Positions 57,101 to 64,000 of a DNA stretch of 64,000 nt are shown here, piece after piece. The stretch is from Luteibacter rhizovicinus (GTDB lineage: Bacteria; Pseudomonadota; Gammaproteobacteria; Xanthomonadales; Rhodanobacteraceae). Every line of letters starts with the position of its first letter. The first letter of the stretch is position 1. Location of the stretch: NCBI RefSeq assembly GCF_004342265.1, contig NZ_SMCS01000006.1:186001-250000 (forward strand), written 5' to 3'. The notes under the pieces were generated by a model. The model did not search any database, was not told the origin of the DNA, and worked only from the letters and a program-made list of their open reading frames with translations. The position numbers and the translations under genes were made by a program.

Positions 57101-57874
57101 ATGTTGCAAGACACCTCCGCTCAGCCTGCCGTGCCAGGTACAAACTCCAACGCCGATGCCCTGAAGCAGATGGGCTTCGACCATCTGATCCAGAATTTCG
57201 ATTTTCTGGGTTGGATCGTCTTCGTCGTCCTTACGGCCATGTCGATACTTTCGTGGTATTTCATCGTCGCCAACTTCATCCGCAACAGCCTCGTCCGCAC
57301 TCGTGCCGACAAGGTGATCCAGGGTTTCTGGAACACTGCTTCCACGCAGGATGCGATCCGCGTTCTTGAAGAACAGCCGAAGGGCGAACCGTTCTCGAAG
57401 ATCGCCCTCGACGCCGCTTCGGCGGTCGCTCACCACCAGGCAGCCGCTGGCGGCCGTCTGGCAGAGACCCTGTCGCGTTCGGAATTCATCGATCGCGCCC
57501 TGCGTCAGGCCGTTGCTCGTGAGAGCCTGCGTCTCGAAGGTGGTCTGACCCTGCTCGCAACGGTCGGCTCGTCCGCTCCGTTCATCGGTCTGCTCGGTAC
57601 GGTGTGGGGTATTTACCACGCACTTATCGGTATCGCAGCCAGCGGCAGCGCCTCCATGGATAAGGTCGCCGGTCCCGTCGGTGAAGCTCTGATCATGACC
57701 GCGTTCGGTCTGTTCACCGCTATCCCGGCCGTGCTTGCGTACAACTTCTTCATGCGCTCCAACCGCCTGACGTACGCCCAGTTCGACGAATTCGCGCATG
57801 ACCTGCACGACTTCTTCGCCACGGGTGCCCGCGTCGAAGGCACCGGTACGCCGGTCGCTAACGTCAAGAAGTGA
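57101..57874 (+). CDS. exbB: TonB-system proton channel protein ExbB
   Basis: The 257-residue protein has three membrane helices, with the family motifs GLLGTVWGIYHALIGI and VGEALIMTAFGLFTAIPAVLAYN in the last two. It forms the pentameric channel around the ExbD helices. It precedes two exbD genes. Confidence 0.95.
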   Translation: MLQDTSAQPAVPGTNSNADALKQMGFDHLIQNFDFLGWIVFVVLTAMSILSWYFIVANFIRNSLVRTRADKVIQGFWNTASTQDAIRVLEEQPKGEPFSKIALDAASAVAHHQAAAGGRLAETLSRSEFIDRALRQAVARESLRLEGGLTLLATVGSSAPFIGLLGTVWGIYHALIGIAASGSASMDKVAGPVGEALIMTAFGLFTAIPAVLAYNFFMRSNRLTYAQFDEFAHDLHDFFATGARVEGTGTPVANVKK

Positions 57875-57885
57875 GGAACTGACCC

Positions 57886-58299
57886 ATGGCTATGAGTAGC
57901 GGGGGCAACAGCGGCGGTCCGATGTCGGAAATCAACGTCACGCCGCTCGTCGACGTGATGCTGGTTCTGCTGATCATCTTCATGATCACGGCTCCTCTGA
58001 TGTCCCATCGGATCCAGATCGATCTGCCGAAGGCTAATCCGAATGTTAAGGATGACACCCCGGTCGAACCGATGGATCTCGCGATCAAGCCGGACGGCAC
58101 GTACTTCCTGAACGACGCCGAGGTCAGCGATGCTGAACTCAAGGGCCAGTTCGCGGTTGCGGCGGCGAAGTCGCCGCAGCCTGAATTGCAGATCCGCGCC
58201 GACCGCACGACGGAATACAAAGTCGTGCGCAAGGTCCTTGGCGCTGCCAAGGAAGCAGGCATGGTTCATGTCGGCTTCCTCACCACCGGCAAGGAGTGA
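57886..58299 (+). CDS. exbD1: ExbD, first copy
   Basis: The 137-residue protein has the single membrane helix with the proton-carrying Asp (ITPLVDVMLVLLIIFMITAPL) and a periplasmic domain. The start MAMSSGGNSGGPMSEINVTP is Gly/Ser-rich. It and the next gene share a nearly identical first 40 codons and then diverge. Two exbD genes beside tonB-exbB is the arrangement known from Xanthomonas. Confidence 0.94.
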   Translation: MAMSSGGNSGGPMSEINVTPLVDVMLVLLIIFMITAPLMSHRIQIDLPKANPNVKDDTPVEPMDLAIKPDGTYFLNDAEVSDAELKGQFAVAAAKSPQPELQIRADRTTEYKVVRKVLGAAKEAGMVHVGFLTTGKE

Positions 58300-58305
58300 C
58301 GCACC

Positions 58306-58713
58306 ATGGCATTCAGTTCAGGTAATTCCGGTGGTCCGATGTCGGAAATCAACGTCACGCCGCTCGTCGACGTGATGCTGGTTCTCCTGATCATCTTCAT
58401 GATCACGGCTCCGATGCTGTCGCATAAGATCAAGATCGATCTGCCGCAGCCGAATCCGAACATCGTAAACCCCGAAAATCCGCCGGATCCCATCCGGCTG
58501 CAGATCCGCCAGGATGGTTCGCTGTACTGGAACGACACGCCGGTTGACGAGCTGGGCCTCAAGGCTCAGATCGCGGTAGTCGCCAGTCAGTCCAACCAGC
58601 CGGAACTGCAGATCGATGCGGACGACGCGGCTCAGTACGAAGTCGTGGCTCGGGTTCTTTCCGACGCCAAGGGCCAGGGCCTGACCAAGATCGGTTTCGT
58701 TAACTCGAACTGA
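58306..58713 (+). CDS. exbD2: ExbD, second copy
   Basis: The 135-residue paralogue starts MAFSSGNSGGPMSEINVTP with the same Asp-containing helix (PLVDVMLVLLIIFMITAPML). Its periplasmic part differs from ExbD1. In Xanthomonas campestris exbD2 is dispensable for iron uptake but needed for plant responses, so it probably serves special receptors or signals. It is followed by a terminator. Confidence 0.94.
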   Translation: MAFSSGNSGGPMSEINVTPLVDVMLVLLIIFMITAPMLSHKIKIDLPQPNPNIVNPENPPDPIRLQIRQDGSLYWNDTPVDELGLKAQIAVVASQSNQPELQIDADDAAQYEVVARVLSDAKGQGLTKIGFVNSN

Positions 58714-58740
58714 TCCCCAGACTCTTCCGGCTCCAAGAAG

Positions 58741-58769
58741 AAACCCCGCTTCGGCGGGGTTTTTTTTTT
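58741..58769 (+). terminator. Rho-independent terminator of the TonB operon
   Basis: AAACCCCGC-TTCG-GCGGGGT with a very stable UUCG-type tetraloop is followed by nine more T residues. It ends the tonB-exbB-exbD1-exbD2 transcript. Confidence 0.95.
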
Positions 58770-58859
58770 GGTTCCTCGCGCACTACGAGGGTGGTGGCCG
58801 ACGGCTCTTCCGGATGTCGCGGTTACGTGGAGGAAAGCATCGCGTCCATGCGGGATCGA

Positions 58860-59603
58860 TCAGGAAAGAATATCGAGGTACGCGCGTACCGTATTCGACA
58901 AGCCCTGGTACAACGCCTCGCCGATCAGCGCATGGCCGATCGATACCTCGGCCAGGCCCGGAATAGCCGACTTGAACGTACCGAGATTCGCCTGACTCAG
59001 ATCGTGCCCGGCATTGACCGCAAGGCCGGCCTGCTGCGCACGCTGCGCGGTATCCGCGAACGCCGCGAGTTCAATGCGTGCATCGCCGCGTGCGAATGCC
59101 TCGGCATAAGGCCCGGTATAAAGCTCGATGCGCTGAATACCCGCAGCCGCGGCTTCCGCGAAACCCTTCGCGTCGGCGCCGACGAAAACGCTCACCCGGC
59201 AACCGAGTTCGCGGAACGCAGCGACGATCGGCGATAGTTTCGGCAGGTCGGTCGTCAGGTCGAAACCGTGATCGGATGTGATCTGGCCGTCCGAATCCGG
59301 AACCAGCGTGACCTGGGTGGGACGCACTTCCTTGGCCAGCTCGAGGAGCCCCGGATACTCGCCGCGCGCCGGCGCGAACGGGTTGCCTTCGATGTTGTAT
59401 TCCACCCGCCCGCGCAGAAGGCCGGCAAGTACGCGGACATCGTCGGGCCGCACGTGGCGCATGTCGGGTCGCGGATGGACGGTAAGGCCGCCGCAACCCG
59501 CATCGATGCAGGTATTCGCGGCCGTGGCGATATCGGGTTCATTGCCGCCGCGCGAGTTGCGCAGTACGGCGATCTTATTCAGATTGACGCTGAGAACGGT
59601 CAT
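58860..59603 (-). CDS. pdxJ: pyridoxine 5'-phosphate synthase
   Basis: From the ATG at 59603 the protein has 247 residues and begins [23 protein letters not shown], matching PdxJ. Motifs [39 protein letters not shown] and VNAGHDLS are present. It condenses 1-deoxy-D-xylulose 5-phosphate and 3-amino-2-oxopropyl phosphate in vitamin B6 synthesis. It lies in the opposite direction to exbD2 and stands away from the usual recO-pdxJ context. Confidence 0.95.
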   Translation of the reverse strand: MTVLSVNLNKIAVLRNSRGGNEPDIATAANTCIDAGCGGLTVHPRPDMRHVRPDDVRVLAGLLRGRVEYNIEGNPFAPARGEYPGLLELAKEVRPTQVTLVPDSDGQITSDHGFDLTTDLPKLSPIVAAFRELGCRVSVFVGADAKGFAEAAAAGIQRIELYTGPYAEAFARGDARIELAAFADTAQRAQQAGLAVNAGHDLSQANLGTFKSAIPGLAEVSIGHALIGEALYQGLSNTVRAYLDILS

Positions 59604-59733
59604 GGGATGCCTGAAAAAAAAGCGCACGCCAGGCGGCGTGCGCAATGACTGTCTTCCCAGCATAACGCGCTACGTCCCTGTAGCGAACTTCCACGACTTG
59701 CCAGAAATCAGACTCGGCTCGCGAGGAAATGGT

Positions 59734-60393
59734 TCAAGGCGTCGATGGGAAGGGTTCAGTGTCTTGCGTCATGAGACGCACTGTCCGTGAAGCCCCGCGC
59801 CATGCGATCGCGCCGGCGAATCCCGCGCGCACGTCCAGAGGCTGAACGGTCCATGCCGTCGCCGGCGCAATCGCACCATCGAATGCGACAGGGTGTGCTC
59901 TCCCCTCCACCACGTGGAACGACGCGCGATGCAGTCCGTAAGACAGTCCTCCGCCGTGCGCCTTCAGCACGGCCTCCTTGGACGTCCACAACGCAAGGAA
60001 CATGTCGAGCCGCGTCTCCTCCGTGCACGAGCGCAACAAGGCGGCCTCGCTGGGCGAAAAGAATCGCTCGGCCAGGGCGAGCAGTCGCGGCCTGGGGCGA
60101 ACCCGCTCGATATCGACGCCCAGTTCGAATCCGGCGTCTCCGCGCGCGATAGCGCACAGCGCCGTATCACCGCTGTGCGACCAGCTGAAGGCCAGCTCGC
60201 CCAGTGGTGCGGATAGCCATGGCTTGCCGTGCTCGCCGCGCACGATCGGTAAGTCGTCGGCGGGAACGGACGCATAAGCGGCGATGAGCGGGCGAAACAG
60301 CGCCTCGGCCGAAACGCCACGCCAGGGCACGCACCATACGTGGACATCCGAGCCTAGCGTGGCGGCCACAGCCGCAAGATCCTTGGAATTCAT
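59734..60393 (-). CDS. 4'-phosphopantetheinyl transferase (Sfp type)
   Basis: From the ATG at 60393 the protein has 219 residues with the two PPTase motifs ELGVDIERVRP (metal-binding Asp-x-Glu) and LWTSKEAVLKAHGGGL (catalytic Lys). It transfers the phosphopantetheine arm from CoA to carrier proteins, here probably for polyketide, nonribosomal peptide, pigment or fatty-acid carriers. No carrier or synthase gene is near. The start is uncertain as no strong Shine-Dalgarno is visible. Confidence 0.87.
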   Translation of the reverse strand: MNSKDLAAVAATLGSDVHVWCVPWRGVSAEALFRPLIAAYASVPADDLPIVRGEHGKPWLSAPLGELAFSWSHSGDTALCAIARGDAGFELGVDIERVRPRPRLLALAERFFSPSEAALLRSCTEETRLDMFLALWTSKEAVLKAHGGGLSYGLHRASFHVVEGRAHPVAFDGAIAPATAWTVQPLDVRAGFAGAIAWRGASRTVRLMTQDTEPFPSTP

Positions 60394-60482
60394 CCGGCGA
60401 TGGTGCAGCGCCCGGCGTCGCCGGGCAAGGCTCGCCGCGAAAGCACTAGAATGGACGCGGTGAATCTCGGGGAGCACCAACC

Positions 60483-63400
60483 TTGATTGCAGGCTGGCTA
60501 CTGCTGCTGGTATCGCTCGTCTACGTGGGCCTGCTGTTCTGTGTCGCGTATGCGGGCGACCGCCGGCCTCTGTATCCCAGCAAGCCGCACCTGCGACCGG
60601 TGGTCTACAGCCTGGCGCTGGCGGTTTATTGTTCGTCGTGGACTTTCTACGGCGCCGTCGGCACCGCTGCTCGCGACGGCCTTGCCTACATACCGATCTA
60701 TCTCGGTCCCCTGCTTCTGTTTGTCCTGGGATTCGGCCTGATCGAGCGGCTCGTCCTTGTCGCCCGGCAACGCAACATCACATCCATCGCCGACTTCATC
60801 GCGGCACGCTTCGGCAAGTCGCATGGCCTTGCCGCGCTGGTGGCGATCATTGCCGTACTCGCCGTCATTCCCTATATCGCGCTGCAGTTCAAGGCGGTTG
60901 CGATGTCCTTCGCCGTCCTCGGCGACATGGGTGCCGGCAAGCCTTCGTGGTGGCTGAGCGATACCGCATTGTGGTGCGCGACGCTGCTCGCCGTGTTCGC
61001 GATCCTGTTCGGTACGCGTACCATCGACGCGACGGAACACCACCACGGCATGATGCTCGCGGTCGCGCTTGAGTCGTTGATCAAGCTGCTTGCGTTCGTC
61101 GCCATCGGTGTCTACGCCTTCATCAAGGGCCCCGGTCTGGAAGCGACGTTGCGCGAGCCCGTCATGCAGCTTGAGCACGGTGGCTTTCCACCGGGCTTCG
61201 TCGCACAGACGTTGCTCGCGTTCTGTGCGATGTTCTGTCTGCCACGCCAGTTCCAGATCGGTGTCGTCGAATGCGAAGACCCGCGCGATCTGCGCAAGGC
61301 GCGCTGGCTGTTCCCGATCTACATGATCCTGGTCATGCTCGCGGTGCTTCCCATCGTTGGCGCGGGCATGAACATCGCCTCGGTACGCAACGGTGCCGCG
61401 GATGCGTGGGTATTGAATCTTCCCCTGGCGCATGGCGACAGCAGCGTTGCCCTCCTCGCATTCGTCGGCGGTTTCTCGGCGGCCACGGGCATGGTCATCG
61501 TGGCGGCCGTGGCGCTTTCCACCATGATCAGCAACGATCTGGTGATGCCGGCGTTGCTACGCATTCGTTCGCTGAATCTCGAACAGCGCAGCGATGTGTC
61601 GCATATCGTGCTTCGTGTCCGGCGCGTCGCTATCGTCGCGCTTGCCGCCATGGCATATGCGTACTACCGCATCATCGCCGATGCGGAAAATCTTGCCGCG
61701 ACCGGCCTGCTCGCGTTCGCCGCCGTCGCACAGTTCGCACCCGCCATCGTCTCCGCGTTGTACTGGCGCGGTGCCAGTCGCGTTGGCGTGTATGTCGGTC
61801 TTCTCGCGGGATTCCTGTGCTGGGCCTACACCTTATTGCTGCCCGCCATGACGCGCTCAGGCTGGTTGCCAGCCCACTGGATGAACGACGGACCGTTCGA
61901 TATCTCGTGGCTGAAACCGCAGGAACTGTTTCACCTGAGCGGGTGGGACCCGGTCACGCATGGCACGTTCTGGTCGTTGCTGATAAACGTCGCCAGTCTG
62001 ATCTTTATCTCTCTGCGTTTTCGTCCGAGCGTCGCCGAACGCCTGCATGCCGCGCTATTCGTCGATCCTTATGTACGTATCGCATCCGGTGCGGGCGACT
62101 GGCGCGGTCGGGTCACGGTGCGCGACCTGGGCACGATCGCTGGTCGTATCGTCGGCGAACGCGTCACGGTAAAAGCGTTCGCCGAATACGGTCAGCGTAA
62201 CGGCGGCGCGCTGCAACCGACGGACGCCGCGGATCGTTCCCTGATCCAGTTCACCGAACGTCTGCTCGCCAGCGCCGTCGGCGCGGCGAGCGCACGACGC
62301 ATGCTGATGGGTGCGTTGTCCGGCACCGGCCTGGATATCGCCGAAGCCATGGCGCTGATGGACGAAGCGTCGCAGGAACTGAGGTTCAATCGCGAGCTGC
62401 TTTCCACCACGCTCGAAAACGTATCGCAAGGCATCAGCGTCGTGGATGCGGAAATGCGGCTCGTCGCGTGGAACCGGCGATATCTGGAACTGTTCGATTA
62501 TCCCGAGGGCATGGTTTACGTCGGTCTTCCCGTTGGCGATCTCATCCGCTGGAACGCCGAACACGGCGAGTGCGGTCCGGGCGAAGTCGATCAACATGTC
62601 GCCAAACGCATCGGTTACATGCGCGCCGGCTCGCCTCACCTGTTCCAGCGCATACGACCCGACGGCACCGTCATCGAAATGCGTGGACGCGCCTTGCCAG
62701 GCGGCGGCTTCGTCACGACATTCACCGACGTCACTGCATACAAGCACGCCGAGCAGGCGCTGATCGAAGCGAATGAAACGCTCGAGCAGCGCGTGGAGGT
62801 TCGTACCGCGGAACTGTCCGAAGCACTTAGCGCCACCGCACTCGCGCGACGCGAAGCGGAAGCCGCCAACGTATCGAAGACGCGCTTCCTTGCCGCGGCC
62901 AGCCACGATCTTCTGCAACCGCTGAATGCGGCACGACTCTTCACGTCCGCACTACGACAGCATCCGGGATTGGACGCCGATGCTGCGCAGCTCGCCGAAC
63001 GCATCGACGCGTCGTTCCGTGCGGCGGAAGATCTGCTGGACGCACTACTCGACGTATCCCGCCTCGACGCCGGCAGCTATCGGCCGGAAATCGTGCCTTT
63101 CGCGCTTGCGGATCTTTTCGATTCGCTCAAGCAGCAATTCGCGGTGGTCGCGGAGCAGCGCGGTCTCTCGTTACGTGTCGTACCTTGCGGATTATCGGTA
63201 CGCACCGATGCGCAGTTGTTGCGCCGTATCGTGCAGAATTTCCTCTCCAACGCCCTGCGCTATACCCGTTCTGGCGGCGTACTGCTCGGCGTACGTCGCA
63301 TCGGCGACAGCCTTCGCATCGAAGTATGGGATAGCGGTCCGGGTATCGCCGCCGAGCAGCAGGCGCGCATCTTCGGAGAATTCCAACGTCTGGAACGCCC

Positions 63401-63974
63401 TTCTCCCTGGGGAGAAAAAGGTCTGGGACTGGGCTTGTCGATCTGCGAACGTCTCGCTGGCATTCTCGGACATCGCCTCGACCTGCGTTCGCGCGTGGGC
63501 CGTGGGAGCTGCTTCAGTATTACGGTGCCGCGCACGGCGACCGTCGCACGCAAGCGCGTTCAACCGATGGCGCGACCGGGCGGCGAACAACTGCCGTTAA
63601 CGGTGCTCTGCCTCGATAACGACGAATCGATTCTGGAAGGCATGAAAGCACTGCTCGGACGTTGGGGCGTGGATTGCCGCGTGGCGCTGACGGTCGACGA
63701 TGCGCTTCTCGTGCTGTCGGAAACCACGGTCGATCTCATCCTCGCCGACTATCATCTTGGCGAAGGCATGGATGGTCTGGAGGCCCTGCAATACCTGAGT
63801 ACCCGCGTCGTCCTGCTACCACCCGCGGCGATGGTCACGGCGGACGGAAGCACGGAACTCAAGCAGCGTGCGCGGGCGTTGGGCTATCCGTTGCTGCACA
63901 AACCGGTTCGACCGGCGGCGCTGCGTGCGTTGCTGGTGGCGCTGGCGAAGCGAGCGGGAACCACGGCGGCCTGA
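60483..63974 (+). CDS. hybrid histidine kinase with Na+/solute-symporter-like sensor domain
   Basis: This 1163-residue protein begins with TTG at 60483 (GGGGAG upstream). Residues 1-490 form about 13 membrane helices of the SSS (PutP-like) fold (AVYCSSWTFYGAVGTAARDGLAYIP). A PAS domain follows (about 640-750), a coiled coil, a HisKA domain with SHDLLQPLNAARLF (His808), an ATPase domain (NFLSNALRYT, DSGPGI, GLGLGLSI) and a receiver domain with DLILADYHLG (Asp1089). Similar kinases in Pseudomonas (ErcS', NahK) and Vibrio (CbrA-like) respond to nutrients. A single TTG-start gene; no output regulator is adjacent in the window. Confidence 0.88.
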   Translation: MIAGWLLLLVSLVYVGLLFCVAYAGDRRPLYPSKPHLRPVVYSLALAVYCSSWTFYGAVGTAARDGLAYIPIYLGPLLLFVLGFGLIERLVLVARQRNITSIADFIAARFGKSHGLAALVAIIAVLAVIPYIALQFKAVAMSFAVLGDMGAGKPSWWLSDTALWCATLLAVFAILFGTRTIDATEHHHGMMLAVALESLIKLLAFVAIGVYAFIKGPGLEATLREPVMQLEHGGFPPGFVAQTLLAFCAMFCLPRQFQIGVVECEDPRDLRKARWLFPIYMILVMLAVLPIVGAGMNIASVRNGAADAWVLNLPLAHGDSSVALLAFVGGFSAATGMVIVAAVALSTMISNDLVMPALLRIRSLNLEQRSDVSHIVLRVRRVAIVALAAMAYAYYRIIADAENLAATGLLAFAAVAQFAPAIVSALYWRGASRVGVYVGLLAGFLCWAYTLLLPAMTRSGWLPAHWMNDGPFDISWLKPQELFHLSGWDPVTHGTFWSLLINVASLIFISLRFRPSVAERLHAALFVDPYVRIASGAGDWRGRVTVRDLGTIAGRIVGERVTVKAFAEYGQRNGGALQPTDAADRSLIQFTERLLASAVGAASARRMLMGALSGTGLDIAEAMALMDEASQELRFNRELLSTTLENVSQGISVVDAEMRLVAWNRRYLELFDYPEGMVYVGLPVGDLIRWNAEHGECGPGEVDQHVAKRIGYMRAGSPHLFQRIRPDGTVIEMRGRALPGGGFVTTFTDVTAYKHAEQALIEANETLEQRVEVRTAELSEALSATALARREAEAANVSKTRFLAAASHDLLQPLNAARLFTSALRQHPGLDADAAQLAERIDASFRAAEDLLDALLDVSRLDAGSYRPEIVPFALADLFDSLKQQFAVVAEQRGLSLRVVPCGLSVRTDAQLLRRIVQNFLSNALRYTRSGGVLLGVRRIGDSLRIEVWDSGPGIAAEQQARIFGEFQRLERPSPWGEKGLGLGLSICERLAGILGHRLDLRSRVGRGSCFSITVPRTATVARKRVQPMARPGGEQLPLTVLCLDNDESILEGMKALLGRWGVDCRVALTVDDALLVLSETTVDLILADYHLGEGMDGLEALQYLSTRVVLLPPAAMVTADGSTELKQRARALGYPLLHKPVRPAALRALLVALAKRAGTTAA

Positions 63975-64000
63975 TTAATCGGAAGCAGGCGCGATGCTGG

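Overview
The window is a GC-rich (clearly above 60 %), densely coded gammaproteobacterial chromosome segment. It contains the replication-origin neighbourhood rpmH-rnpA-yidC-mnmE / dnaA-dnaN-recF-gyrB, followed by tonB-exbB-exbD1-exbD2. Two exbD genes beside gyrB, a LacI/TonB-receptor carbohydrate locus and an HslV with an HATTIV-type leader all point to Xanthomonadales, and I infer Rhodanobacteraceae (Luteibacter/Dyella-like). There are no rRNA or tRNA genes, prophage, insertion sequence or CRISPR array. Nearly every base outside short gaps is coding, and no gene-free stretch exceeds 300 bases.

Layout. 1-2277: a Fur-controlled iron operon of two small membrane proteins and a PepSY membrane protein. 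2431-14220: a carbohydrate-utilisation locus with a LacI regulator, an outer-membrane TonB-dependent receptor, a GH144-type (beta-1,2-glucanase-like) enzyme, a solute-binding lipoprotein, two ABC permeases and a large (alpha/alpha)6-type glycosidase. LacI-type palindromes at the regulator and at the enzyme operon suggest one regulon. 14289-25794: housekeeping and small genes (HAD phosphatase, pirin, UPF0149, xthA, prlC, cyclic-nucleotide-domain patatin, gamma carbonic anhydrase, tandem lipoproteins, a TonB-like protein, DUF1203, YkgJ, aroE). 25941-28506: a small membrane protein and a divergent RimK-type ligase/GNAT pair. 28543-35713: lptM-dapF-DUF484-xerC, a TauE/SafE permease, hslVU, an unknown protein, a stand-alone I9-like domain protein and DUF971. 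35837-40526: a complete ribose operon rbsKDACB. 40593-44453: an FtsK-type translocase with a short membrane domain and an acyltransferase. 44473-54703: mnmE, yidC, rnpA and rpmH running left, then oriC and dnaA-dnaN-recF-gyrB running right. 54887-58713: a TPR protein plus the TonB energising complex. 58860-63974: pdxJ, a phosphopantetheinyl transferase and a symporter-type hybrid histidine kinase.

How it fits together. The TonB-ExbB-ExbD complex probably energises the receptor at 3790 and the unseen iron receptor served by the Fur operon. The glucan locus spans outer-membrane import, periplasmic or extracellular cleavage and inner-membrane ABC uptake, but it lacks its own ATPase and cytoplasmic enzymes, so it must borrow them. 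A family of short palindromes built on TGTAGGAGCGCTC sits at several gene ends and in one 139-bp composite.
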